Source: Hypomesus transpacificus (Eukaryota; Chordata; Actinopteri; Osmeriformes; Osmeridae). Taken from it: a DNA stretch of 64,000 nucleotides. The DNA lies in assembly GCF_021917145.1 (NCBI RefSeq), contig NC_061076.1, positions 677,243-741,242 on the forward strand, read 5' to 3'. Each line of letters opens with the position of its first letter. Positions within the stretch are counted from its first letter, which is position 1. Shown one piece after another: positions 18,108 through 30,560 of this stretch. Under the pieces are notes generated by a model. The model ran no database searches. It saw only the letters and a list, made by a program, of their open reading frames with translations, and had not been told where the DNA came from. The translations under genes were made by a program, and so were the position numbers.

Positions 18108-18358
18108 CAGGGCCGACACATGGAGAGGGGAGGAGTCCCTGGCTCCTGGGGGGGGGGGGGGGGGAAGTTACATGTTTCATGTATTATTTCAGAAGATGCT
18201 AACATACATACAGGGGGGACTAGGGCCTGAAGAGTACAGCAGGAAATCAGACCGCTGAGTTGTTGGAAACAAAGTCAAGAGAGACAAACAGGGAGAAGGA
18301 AGGAGAAGAGAATGAGTAGTTTAAAGAAGTACAGATGGAGAGAGAGACAGAGAGTGTG

Positions 18359-18428
<70 letters not shown>

Positions 18429-21400
18429 TCTACTATTAATTTAATATATGTTTTTATCTTGATCCATTCAAACCTGCAACCTCATGATCTGCAGTCAAAT
18501 GCTCTACCACTGCTCTATATTCAATACATACCAATGTACAAATACAAATGTATTTTGCATTTTTACATCATATTATATATTCTGAATAAGTAGCCTTGAT
18601 TGTACCCACCATTTCAAGCATTGATTCAAATGAATAGCAGTGATGTTTGTTTTTTATTTAATTGAGAGACGGAATATGCTCAAGAATAAACGAAGATTCC
18701 TGACAACTGAAGGATATCCACAGAGATCTATTGAACTAGGCAGCTGTATGATAGGCAAAAAGCACAACAAATTACCCATCTACCTGTGTCTTTCACTAAA
18801 TGAACCAAATTGCCAAATATAATTTCTCAAGTTTGGTTACAATTGGACTATTAACAAATATCCACTTAACAAAGCAAGCATTGTTCAAGCTTGCTCATCT
18901 CATAACAAAGAAGCAGATGATTCAGACACTAATATATGAAGTAATATGTTAATTTGTCTGGACCAAGGATTTTAACTTGAATACTCGGAACGTTTGTTCT
19001 GAGTTGCCTACTAACAACTTCTTAGCTAAGAAGATCCACCAAATCGACAGAGAAGTCGCAAAACAATATATTTGGCAGCACTAATGTCAAAAGGCTACTA
19101 AGGCTAGCTAGCGTAGCCCACGGTAGGCAAATTAGCTACTAACCAGTTATGTGGCCTTGAGTACCAGTGCAGTGAGTACTATAGCTACAGATATACACCA
19201 AATATACTTGGATATCAGTGTCACTTTCATTCGGAGAAATGGTTGGCGAGTTTTGATTTGACCACTTGGCGTGTGTTAGCCTAGCTTACAGCAAGTTAGC
19301 GAGTTAGCCGGTTAGCTTCCAGAATAATCAATGCTAGGCTACAGATCAACACTTTTGGATCCGCTAGCTACTGTAGTGCTACGCACAATCAACATGTACA
19401 GTTAGAATTTACAAGCTTTGCCAAGAACAAGCAGCTGACTTACGTTTCAAAAACTGTTTCAAATATTTGTCCTTAGCCACCAGAAGAAGCAACTCACTCA
19501 CGCCGGGGTCAACATGTATCCCGGAAGTTAATGACGAAATATTTTCACACCTGTTGTTAGTACATCCGGTGTAAGAAACTCAAATGAGTCTGAACGTGAC
19601 ATGTCAAGTAAATAAATTATATCAAATATATGCGATATTTACCGATTTTATCATTAAAACCAATTATGAAATAACAGGCAATTCTAATAATAGGTAGAAA
19701 TATTGCTCGAGTAGCATATGACACGACCTACAATTACTAAGTCTTGGGCTTAAATCCTTGAAGAACTTGATTACTTGGTTGTGCTAAAAACATACTTCAG
19801 GAAGCCTGCTTTTCACCACAAAATTATCAATTCAACATGAGAATTGGCCCCACAGTATATTATAAGTGTATAAATAGCCTTGGCACAAGCTGTTCATCAT
19901 GCATAAAACGGCCTTTGAAATCCTTTAGTCAGAAAATATTTAACTTTCCAACTAAATGACTTCCTGTAGGCTTCAGCATATAGGGTTTAAATCAGGTTAA
20001 ATCATGAGACCGTTGTAACTGAAGACAACACGAGAGATAGTTAGAGAAAGGCAGCTAAGTGATTCCCATGCATGTTCTTTCTTCTACTGTAACCTAAATC
20101 TAATTATAACAACAACGTGGACAAAACCAGCAAACGTATACTTAATAGATCCCTCAGCAGTCACAAGGTTAAAATGTCTTGTTCAAGATTAATTAGAGTG
20201 AGTGTGGACTAAGAATGATCTATATTTAATAAAGGTATCAGATACAATACAATCAAATCCGTATCTAAAAGACCCATCTTGAAAGTCCATTCTGTGGAGG
20301 ACAGCACAGGGTGCAGGGAGAGACTGTCCCCGGTTCACCCAGTCTTCATGGAGAGACAGGAAATTGAATTCTTTAATTGGAATCACAAGGTATATATTAT
20401 AGCCTGCCCCTGTTTGTGTACACCCACAGAACTGGCTGCCACTCAGACTTGCATCTTACGGACTGTCCAGGTCTTGACTGATTTCCATACTGAGGTAAGC
20501 AAATAAAACTATAAACAAGAATTTTAGACATGAAGTCAATACTAAAGAATAATATCTTGACAAATGTAAGGAATTCTGTAAGATCCTTGTCTTTCTTATC
20601 CTGTGTTGTCTTTCCCCCATAAATATTAGCATGTTATAGTTTGTTTGTGAGACTCCTTGATTTGGACTAATATCATACTGAAATGTTCTGTATATGTGCA
20701 GGTCAAGTATGTAGATAACTTCATCTGATCATCAAATGTTGTGTGATGTTATGTCAGACAGGCTTGGATGAATCCCAGCTGTGTTAGATTTACAGAACTG
20801 AACTGTGTGCAGATTCTTTTTCACTCTTGGGCATTTTGACACGCTTTGTGTGTGATGTAATTATTCTTCTGTTTATGTGCAACGAAAGGACATGCTGCTT
20901 TCAAAGGAGTATCTGTTGGGTTGGAATTTACTTATAAACTGAGGGCTTAAACATAATGGTAAGAATAGTAACAATTATATGCTATAGGTTGTGAAATTGT
21001 TCTCTTGTAGATAGAACAATACTGCAGTTATGTCTTACAAAATTAAAAAAGAACTCAACGTTTACAACCTAGCTATACAAGCTATACGATCTGAGTTGAT
21101 GTGTCAAAGGACTTTGTGAGAGGTTGTAATACAAGAGAGTCAAATGGAAATTAAGACCATCCATAACTATGGGTGATAGTATTGTAGTGCAATATAAAGA
21201 AAAAAAAGGACATTAACATATACATTTAGAAACAAACCATGCATCGTTTGCATTTCTAAACACACATCACATCTGCTCTCTCTTTGAATCAGTGAAATTG
21301 TAGCTTTGTTTAGAGGACATGTCATAGCTGTTATGGGCAATCACAAGACCAGCATCTCTGGAGAGCCAGAATCTACCCTGGAGAAGAATACTAACTGTCA

Positions 21401-22020
21401 ACATTGTGGACAGCAACTGAGTCGACCAATCAGCACTAATCTAATTTCCCCACATGGTCATGCAGCATGAGGCATCATTCTCATGACAACTGGCAATACA
21501 AACACCACGCTATTCTTAATGTGGAACTGGGGCAATTTTCTGGTTTAACTAAGAGGGGTACGTGGCACGTGGATTGGCTTTGTTAGGATATTATGTCAGT
21601 AGGGGCTGAGGTTAGGAAGCTTTGTCTCAGGATCAGCGGGGGGGGGGGCTGGTGGAGGGGGGGGGGGGGGTGGTGGAGGGGGGGGGCTGGTGTTTCCATC
21701 AACGTGAGGTCACATGACAGAGCCAACAGTTTGTTGGACTGTCAGGAATTCCTGCTTTGGATGATCAACAGAAGAACTGAATTAGTTTGAAAACGTGTTC
21801 GACATGGAGAGAGGCTGTGAAATGGACTGATTAACTGTGGAAGGGGAATTATTTATTTTTTTTATTTTGGAGAAGGAAGAGATAGCGCAAAATAAGACAT
21901 TATTAATTTAAAGGTACTACTTTGCCAATACTGAAACAATATCTTGCTGCTCACAAGAGAGTCGCAACAATCAAAGGTGGTCAGTATGTTGACTCAACTG
22001 ACTTGACTGAATAAGCACAA
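18108..22020. other. Intergenic: mief1 promoter side and upstream of the fusion gene
   Basis: This stretch holds a G-run (18148-18165), a (GA)n tract (18361-18421) and a SINE-like element (18430-18655). A stretch rich in GCTAGC/TTAGC words follows at about 19090-19380 and looks like 5'UTR or promoter sequence. G-runs lie at 21640-21690. I found no coding region beyond short chance ORFs. Confidence 0.4.
18430..18655 (-). mobile_element. SINE-like element with tRNA-derived head
   Basis: At 18475-18530 the reverse strand reads TAGAGCAGTGGTAGAGCATTTGACTGCAGATC..., with an A-box and a B-box-like GGTTGCAGGTTTGAAT, as in tRNA-derived SINEs. The adjoining body at 18540-18655 is closely matched by 27905-28020. 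Both copies lie directly after a (GA)n tract. Confidence 0.65.
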
Positions 22021-22024
22021 CCTT

Positions 22025-22328
22025 ACTCTACACCTCTCCTTCACTAGGCCTTACTCTACACCTCTCCTTCACTAGACCTTACTCTACACCTCTCTTTCAC
22101 TAGGCCTTACTCTACACCTCTCCTTCACTAGGCCTTACTCTACACCTCTCCTTCACTAGGCCTTACTCTACACCTCTCCTTCACTAGGCCTTACTCTACA
22201 CCTCTCCTTCACTAGGCCTTACTCTACACCTCTCCTTCTCTAGGCCTTACTCTACACCTCTCCTTCACTAGGCCTTACTCTACACCTCTCCTTCACTAGG
22301 CCTTACTCTACACCTCTCCTTCACTAGG
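22025..22328. repeat. Minisatellite of acceptor-like units before the fusion gene's first coding exon
   Basis: The 28-bp unit CTCTCCTTCACTAGGCCTTACTCTACAC repeats about eleven times. It ends at the acceptor CTTCACTAG (22328), eleven bases before the ATG at 22340. Each unit therefore contains a pyrimidine tract and AG, a potential acceptor. Confidence 0.9.
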
Positions 22329-22339
22329 TTGTCAACAGG

Positions 22340-25300
22340 ATGGCCCTTCTTGATTATCCCGTTCCAGAGCTGGATGTGACCTTGCAGGAGGCCAGCCGTG
22401 TGCTCCAGCTCACCCTGGAGCCTGAGCTGTACCCCCAATACATCAGCACCCTGAGCCAGCAGAGGGGGGTTCTGGAGGAGGCCCAAACCCGCTTGGCAGC
22501 CGCTGCCTCTGGAAGGGAGAACTGGGTGACGGAACAGTTCAAGTCCCGGCTGCTGTCATGCACGGACCCTCTGCCCACCTCCACCGCCATCCCCTCCGTG
22601 CTACCCCCCTCCCAGGTAGAGCGCTCCCAAGCGGAGAGGGCAGCAGCCCTGATGTGGGCGGTGGCAAAGCTATACACAGAGCCCTCATTGGTGGAGGGGG
22701 ATGTTCCAACTGAACGCACACAGCAGTCTGAAGTATTTGCTACCAGCCGCATTCCTGGCAGCACTCAGGATCAGATTCAGGTGACTTCTTCAGATACAAA
22801 AATATATTTTTTAGATATTTTATTGCAAAAAAAGATTTAAAGAGGCCCACCTCATCTTATGTGGGTATTTTTTAATGCGATATCAAATGTAACCTTTCCT
22901 CCCCAGGTGTATCCAGAAAGCCTCCATGCCATCATCATCAGCTCAGGTGGAGTGTTTTCTGTCAACATACTGGAGCGCTCCGTCCCAGGAGGGCCCATGT
23001 CCCCTCTGCCTTTCCTCCACATCTACAGCCAGGTGCTTCAGGTGCTGAACCAGCCACCAGCTGCGGAGGAAAACGATCCCCGGGCCATCTGCAGCCTCTC
23101 GGCCCTGCAGCGCCAGGCCTGGAGCTCCGTCAGGGGAGACATCCTGAGGAGAGGAGGGCCCACTGCTGCCTCTCTGGGGGTGATGGAGAGCGCGCTGGTG
23201 GCTCTCTCCCTGGAAGACTGCAATCCACCGTCTGACCTGGCGGACACCCTGAACGCAGTCCGTCTGGGGGGGGGGGACGGATCCTGTCTGAGATACTACG
23301 ACAAGGTACAGGAAATAGGATGTCTGTCATGTGGTGTCCTGGTGAATGAGCTGCATTCATCCCGTGGAGGATGTGGTCTTTACGTATTTGTTTGAAAGAA
23401 AAACAACATGATTATCTGCTGAGTAGACTAATTACATCGATTGAGTTAAATGAATAATGCAATATTGAGTCAGATGGGAAGTTCGTCTTCAACCCCTCCC
23501 AGAGTTATTTGCAGTCCACAATTTTCATCTAATAAAATGTACTTCACAGAAGCACTGGAAGAAAACCGGTTCTTCCTCAGGTTAACATCAACTGGCAAAC
23601 CACACGACAAACAACACACATTCTTCTTTCTCCACAGGTGGTGAATCTGGTGGTGTTTAAAGACAGCACAGCGGGCATGGTGTTTGAGCACAGTGCTTTG
23701 GATGGGATGGTGGCAGGGCTGGTAGCTGAGAGTGTCTTCTACTTGTCAGAATCAGTTAGCTTAGACCTCACCCAGGCTAACATAGTGAGCAGCGATGGAT
23801 CCACCATCGCTAACATGGATTCCCCCACTCCGGGTCCACTGTCGTTTCCAATGCAGGGTATAACCAACCCTAGCCCGAGTCCCCCCCTTAAAGCAACCCA
23901 CCCAGTCCTCACATTTGAGGTTTCCTCTTACGCAGATGTATTCTCAACCTTGCAAGGTCACAGGGGCTTATACGATGCATGGATCAACTTTTCCTTACAG
24001 CTCTCCCTGAGGCAAACTCTAGGGGACTCTGCTGACACCCACATCCTGGTAACACCTACCCACATGCGCCACTACAAACATGGCCGCTGTGACCCCACAT
24101 ACTCTCTCACCATGAAGTCTCGCCAGCTCGTTGGAGCGTTAGCGACCTGCGTGGGACCAGACAACATCCCTCGGTACACCACTGACCTCCTACGCCTCTT
24201 CCACGCTGCCTTCCTGGAGCATAAGAACCTCATCAAAGCTACCAAAAGTGGCCATGGTGTCGGGCCTCACCTCGCTGCCCTCCGCTGGGCTCTGTCTCCA
24301 GACAACCCCCTCAAAAGGTTCCTGGAGTCCTTTGGATGCCCGTCCGTGTATCTCACAGGCAAGGATGTGATGGAGGGTGTGGAGTGTGCGGTGGGAAACG
24401 TTTATGCCAAAGATCAGCTGGCTGTCACGTACCTAGGAAGGAGCGACAGGGTCCGTATGGTGCTCAATGGAAAAGGAAGCTTTGCCACAATCCTGGAGAG
24501 GCTTCAAGATAGCCTGAAGGTCACACTTAAGCTGGTAATGTTGCTTGCTGTCAGATATGCGCTTGCAGGTCAGATGGGAGCCCTGGAGTGCCTGCTACAG
24601 GAAGGACAGGCTGGACAAATGAACGACTTGGTTGAGGGGAAAATCAGCCCGAGTTGTGTCCCTGTCGGCCCAAGGCTGGGAAGAAAAGTGTCCAAGCAAA
24701 CCCTGACCTCTGACCAAGCCACTGCCGACTTGAAACAAGACTTTACTTTGGTGATCCATGGAGGAGCTGGGGAGGTGATGATGCTGAACCAGAAGGTCGT
24801 GGGAGTCATTGAATTTGCCCTCCAGACAGCCCTGACCCTCGGGGCCCGAGTGCTCCAGGGAGGAGGCAGTAGTCTAGATGCTGTGCAGACGTCTGTGGCA
24901 GCCTTGGAGGACTGCTTCCTCTTCAATGCTGGAAAGGGCTCCGTGTTCAACCAAGAAGGCAAGAATGAGATGGAGGCGACCATTGTGGATGGAAGTGGGA
25001 TGACTTCTGGGTCAGTGGCCTGCCTTCAGAGGGTGAAGAACCCGATAAACGCCGCTCGACACGTTATGGACAAAAGTGCACACTCACTGCTAGTAGGGGA
25101 AGGAGCAGAGGAGTTTGTACAAAGCTTGGAGGGGAGCGCCAAGCCTGTGAGCGCACAGTACTTTCACACTGATGTTCGACGCAGGGAGTTAATAACAAAG
25201 CTTAGCGCAGGCAACGCCTCCAAAAACAACCACCCGCAGACTGTTGGTGCTGTGGCGTTGGACCGCCAGGGCAAGCTAGCAGCTGCGACATCTACAGGTG

Positions 25301-27576
25301 GGTTGGTTGGGAAATGGAAAGGCAGAGTTGGAGATACCGCAGTGGTTGGAGCAGGAATATATGCTGATGATCAGTTAGCAGTGACCTGCTCGGGGGATGG
25401 AGATGTGTTCCTAAGCCACACGGTTGCTCAGAAAGTGGCTGGCCTCTACCACCATAAAGGCTCCAATCTGAGACAGGCCTGTCGAGAGCTGATGACTGAG
25501 AACCTGAAGGGGAACTGTGCAGGGATCATCGCTGTAGACGCCAGAGGTGACGCTGTCATTGAGACCAACGCTGGGGTGATGTTTGTGGCCTCTATCATCA
25601 GTGGGATTACCCGCGTTGAAGTCATCAGACCCATGAAGAGTTCCTGTAACGTGATCTGGGAAACTGACAACCTTGTGGCTTACTTACACTCCAGCCCCTG
25701 GACCCCTGGTGCTACCATTCTGACCCGCAAAACCCTTAGTGGGCAAAACAGCATCTTTAAGTTACCCCTGCCAGATTTTCTAGAAATGTTACGAGGGGCA
25801 AAGGCTGTTGCTAGTTTGCTGTGTGATAGAATGGAGGTGCAGCGCTGTGCCTTGGTATGTCAACCACAGCCTGATCAGCCGGCCCAAATCAGAGTGCTGC
25901 CGCTCCACAGCTTGGAGGCCGAATGGAAGCCCCACCTAGCTTCAGAGGAGGACTTCCAGGTCTATGATCCAGGTTACTGCAGCTCAAAGAGTGGCCCGCG
26001 CTGGGAGGACCACGATCTGGACCAGGTCCAGGCCAAGATTCAAAACAAGCTCCCCACACCAAACGCACCCCCCAGCTATGATTATTTAGGAGAGCCCTCC
26101 GATGACAGCCTGTTCTCACGTATAGTGCGGGGCGAAGAGCAACAGTGGCGCGTGTGGGAGGACAACGACCACGTGGCCTTCCTCACTCCTTACCCCAACA
26201 CGCCTGGTCTTACTGTCCTGGTGCCACGCAAACCACTGACCAGCGACATCTTCCGCCTGAAAGACTCTGACTACACGTCCCTGATTCTAGCGGCTCGTAA
26301 AGTGGCCGGTCTGCTGGTGGAAGGACTGAGAGCACGAGGTGTTGCTCTGATCTTCGAGGGTTTTGAGATTGATTACGCTCACGTTAAACTGATCCCTCTG
26401 GTCCCTTCACCAAGCTCCGAGCCTCCTGCCCTGCAGCAGGAGTGTGTCACGGCCTATCCTGGATACGTCTCATCTGCTGATGGCCCCCCGGCTAGCCCTG
26501 AGACCCTGAGAGAGATCTACACCAGGATCTCACTCTGCCGACCCCCCCGCTCCTGGGAGGACCCCCAGACTCACTCTGCCTTGGCCATTAGAAGCCAGTG
26601 GTACCGCAATCTTTTCCAGATTCAGAACACTCTTTTCCACAGCACTGTGGAATACTTTCACAACACCTGCCAGTATTCCTATGCTCTGACCCCTCTCACC
26701 ACAGACACCATATCATCTCCTATGGGCCTGGGATCAGACTCTGAGCCTGTGTTTGTCAACATGCTGGGACAGGGCGTCTATCTGGCTGACTCCATGCAGT
26801 TTGTGCTGGAGTATTTCCTGCGCTTCCAAGAGAACCTGCCGGGCACCTACTACGTATCTCCAAGCTTCAGAGGAGAGGATCCAGACGCAACACACTTGAA
26901 CCAGTTTTACCATGTGGAATGTGAGCTGCTTGGCAACATGGATGATGCCATGAACATAGCAGAGGGCTATGTGGCCAACCTCACCAAAGCTATGCTCAAG
27001 AAGCACTCGGACATCATACTGAATACTGCTGGGACCCTCTCCCATGCACAAGACATGCTGGAGAAGCTGGATGGAAGAACACCCCTCCCAAGAGTCACGT
27101 TGGACCAGGCCATTCCCATGATGCCGTCTGCAGACTGTCTAGAGTGGGTCCAAGATGGCCAACCCCAGTTTGGCAGGAAACTGACACGCAAAGGAGAGCG
27201 GGTGTTGATTAAGAAGTATGGAGGAGCCGTCTGGCTGACAGAGATGGACCACTTAGGTGTGCCTTTCTATCAGGCCTATGTGGAACATAGTGGCAAACGC
27301 AAGGCCAAAGCAGCCGACCTGCTCCTGGGTCTGGGAGAGACTGTGGGTCTGGGAGAGCGCCACTCCACCCCTGAGATGGTGCAGGACGCCCTGAGGCACC
27401 ACCTCGTGCCCGAGGAGTCCTACAGGTGGTACATCAACATGAGGCAGGTCATCCCTCTCCTCACCAGTGGATGGGGAATGGGCACCGAGCGCTATCTGTG
27501 CTGGCTGCTCCAACACGATGACATCAGAGACATTCACATCATCCCCCGCATGAAAGCCAGGAAGTACATGCCCTGA
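22340..27576 (+). CDS. Five-domain fusion: carnitine acyltransferase / asparaginase / HIT x2 / AsnRS-like
   Basis: Three coding exons (22340-22780, 22907-23305, 23638-27576) join in phase 0 and give 1592 aa; the last is a single 3.9-kb exon. Domains in order: (1) choline/carnitine O-acyltransferase, about 1-600, with YYDKVVNLVVFKD...EHS holding the expected catalytic His298, and a GHGVGPHLAALR block. (2) Plant-type (Ntn) asparaginase/isoaspartyl peptidase, about 648-945, with IHGGAG at 653-658, NAGKGSVF, and the autocleavage Thr815 in TVGAVALD, then ATSTGG. (3) A degenerate HIT-like domain, about 955-1070. (4) A second HIT-like domain, about 1105-1205, where the triad reads Y-A-H-V-K and only the central His1195 remains. 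(5) A class II aaRS core of the AspRS/AsnRS type, about 1262-1592, with motif 2 FRGEDPDATHLNQF (Arg1358, Glu1360) and motif 3 GWGMGTER (1558-1565). It lacks the OB-fold anticodon-binding domain, as do archaeal AsnRS-derived asparagine synthetases. The combined function is unknown to me; a role in asparagine turnover is inferred. Confidence 0.85.
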
Positions 27577-27686
27577 AGCCAGGAAGTACATGCCCTGAGA
27601 TGCCCTCAGAACCTTCTATTCCAAAGCGTGGATCACTGTCAATTAACAGAGAGATACTGTACATCAGTGAACTGAGGACTGAAGCA

Positions 27687-27845
<159 letters not shown>

Positions 27846-27864
27846 ATATAATAATGTAACATTG

Positions 27865-28022
27865 CATATTAGATTAGTAGGTGCTTTTATCTAAATCAAA
27901 ATGTATGAATACAAATGTCTTTTGCATTTTCACATCATATTATATATTCTGAATAAGAAGCCATGATTGTACCCACCATTTTAAGCATTTATTCAAATGA
28001 ATAGCAGTGATGTTTGTTACTT
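27865..28022 (-). mobile_element. Second copy of the repeat seen at 18540-18655
   Basis: CATCATATTATATATTCTGAATAAG...CCCACCATTTTAAGCATTTATTCAAATGAATAGCAGTGATGTTTGTT matches 18555-18650 with few changes. An L2-like tail (GGTGCTTTTATCTAAA) precedes it at 27880-27897. Both copies follow (GA)n tracts. Confidence 0.7.
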
Positions 28023-28559
28023 AAAGACACGTTTTTGACACGGCACCACTCAGAGAAATTAAACGGGCGTCAGGAGGACATTTTACAGAGTCTTTGTAGC
28101 CATTTAAAGTTGTAAATTGTGCTTTGACATTTATTACTATAAAAAAAAAAATACTTGTGAGTCACATTTCTTTTGTTGTGTGTATTATTCAGAACGTTCA
28201 TCTATTCGACACTGTTTACCAGAGGGGGCCCCAGATTATGCTCCTGGACTATGATACAGAGTTTATAAAAACCCAGTTTTATCCAAAGATAGATTTGTTT
28301 ATCTGTGTCAAGGAAACTAGCCCTCTGTGTTCAGTGCTAATGTCAACAAAGCTGAAGGCTCTGAGAATCAAGTTTATCAGTGAGCTTCTGGAGTCAAATA
28401 AGTAGACTATCAAGTAGAATTGAACAAAGGAGAAAAGGGAGGGCAGGCATCAGGTTTGTAATTTCCTCTCAATGACCTGGTCCTGCACGGGCTGGTAACT
28501 ATCTGACAAGCCAAGCATTGAGTGTGTAATCAGAGGCTTGTGACAAGGCACACGCTCCC

Positions 28560-29052
28560 CCAGCATGTCCTCTCTCCTCTGGACATCTCTCCTCTCTAAC
28601 ACATCTCTCCTCTCTGACACATCTCTCCTCTCTGACACATCTATCCTCTCTGACACATCTCTCCTCTCTAACACATCTCTCCTCTGGACATCTCTCCTCT
28701 GGACATCTCTCCTCTCTCCTCTGGACATCTCTCCTCTGGACATCTCTCCTCTCTCCTCTGGACATCTCTCCTCTCTCCTCTGGACATCTCTCCTCTCTAA
28801 CACATCTCTCCTCTCTAACACATCTCTCCTCTCTAACACATCTCTCCTCTCTGACACATCTCTCCTCTCTGACACATCTCTCCTCTCTAACACATCTCTC
28901 CTCTGGACATCTCTCCTCTGGACATCTCTCGTCTGGACATCTCTCCTCTCTAACACATCTCTCCTCTCTCCTCTGGACATCTCTCCTCTCTAACACATCT
29001 CTCCTCTCTAACACATCTCTCCTCTCTAACACATCTCTCCTCTCTAACACCC
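28560..29052. repeat. Pyrimidine-rich minisatellite (CTCTCCTCTCTAACACAT / CTCTCCTCTGGACAT)
   Basis: Two related units, of 18 and 15 bp, are interleaved for about 490 bp between the fusion gene and mpst. The 18/15-bp lengths keep all frames open, giving false ORFs on both strands. Confidence 0.95.
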
Positions 29053-29504
29053 ACACCAGCCACCAAAGTCCAGTTTGACACAAAGAGTCGCAGAGATAGA
29101 ATAGTCATGTTGACAACATTCCAAGCAAGGCACACAAAACACGATTGTACACGTCCAGCAGAATTGTAAGTGGGGCAGGTATTTGTTTAGTCACACTACA
29201 GGAGAGCCCAAACCCATGACTATCACCAAAGTGCTTCTGCCTTCAACAGCCCCAGAAGGCAATAGACAGAATTACGTGGCAAAATTCTTTTTGTATGTTG
29301 ATATTTTATTCCATATGTTTTTACCAACAAAAAAAACCTTCTTTCCATGGACCTTAATCTCTAAACAAAATGTGTAAAAAGTTCCTTGGCTACTTGTCAG
29401 AGTTGTACGTTCCCACAGAGGGGCGTGGTCACATCGCACACGTGACTTACCCTGTCAAATGATGTACAGCCATAGGGTTAGTGTACCGCTAACTAAAAGC
29501 TGTC

Positions 29505-30560
29505 ATGGCGTCGCAGACCCGTGCACTTGTCTCAGCCCAGTGGCTTGCCGATGCGATAAAAAGCAACCGAATAGGTCCCCACCTGCGGATACTTGATTCG
29601 TCTTGGTATTTGCCGAAACTGAAACGAGATGCCACGTCAGAGTTCAGACAGAAACACATACCCGGCACACACTTCTTTGATCTGGATGAGTGTTCTGACA
29701 AAACTTCATCGCTGGATCACATGTTGCCAACTCAAAATCAATTTGCAGAGTACGTGTCAGGATTAGGTATTGGGAACGACACACATGTTGTAGTGTACGA
29801 TGCCAGCGACTTTGGATCATATAGCGCACCCCGCGTTTGGTGGATGTTCCAGTTATTTGGGCACAATTTTGTCTCCGTGCTGGACGGTGGCATGAAGAAC
29901 TGGCTTCATGAAGGGCGTCAGGTGACGTCAGAGTATTGTTCACCAGAGCGTCAAGAGTTCAAGGCGAGCATCAATCAATCTTGGATAAAGACCTACGACG
30001 ATATCGTGAAGAACATCGAAACCCAACGGTTTCAGGTCATCGATGCTAGGTCCGCTGGCAGGTTTAGGGGAACTGAGCCGGAGCCCAGGGATGGTAAGTT
30101 GCCCCATCAGTAACTGTAAACACCTACAGGTGCACATGTCGAACTGCTTCCATAACATGTATCACAAAAAATAGGTAATGCTTGGGGACACAATCAATCG
30201 TGACACAGAGCTGAATGATCAATGAAGCTTCACAATTCACTCAAATCAACCATACTCTTGCTTTGCTCCACAGACACTAAACCCGGGCACTTCCCTGGTG
30301 CCATCAACATGCCTTTCACCAGTTTCATGGACGCCTCCGGGAGGGAACTGGAGGCTGACCAGCTGACTAAGCTGTTCCAGGAGGCCGGTGTGGACCTGGA
30401 GCGGCCCCTCTGGGCCAGCTGCGGCTCAGGTGTGACGGCGTGTCACGTGGTGCTGGCTGCCCACCTGCTGGGATCTCCGCGAGTGTCCGTGTACGACGGC
30501 TCGTGGGCTGAGTGGTATAAAAGAGCTGCGCCCGAGCATATTATCTCTGAAGGGAAATAG
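29505..30560 (+). CDS. mpst: 3-mercaptopyruvate sulfurtransferase
   Basis: MPST moves sulfur from 3-mercaptopyruvate to acceptors, a step in cysteine breakdown and H2S formation. The exons are 29505-30093 and 30274-30560, joined in phase 1, giving 291 aa, the usual size. Two rhodanese domains are visible: an N-terminal inactive one (RILDSSWYLP, HIPGTHFFDLDECSD, VVVYDASDFGSYSAPRVWWMFQLFGH) and a C-terminal catalytic one. The active loop is CGSGVTACHV with Cys246. CGSG marks MPST, whereas TST (rhodanese) has CRKG, so the family call is firm. The upstream sequence ends in a plain ATGGCG start. Human MPST lies beside TST and CIMIP4/TEX33, and a cimip4-like gene is found downstream here. Confidence 0.95.

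Noticed and set aside
28450-29135. ORFs rich in ERRDV/EERC
   Set aside because: Tandem pyrimidine repeat with unit lengths divisible by three; no splice or start context.
29489-29943. Minus-strand ORFs over mpst exon 1
   Set aside because: Antisense shadows of the MPST coding exon, with no splice or homology support.
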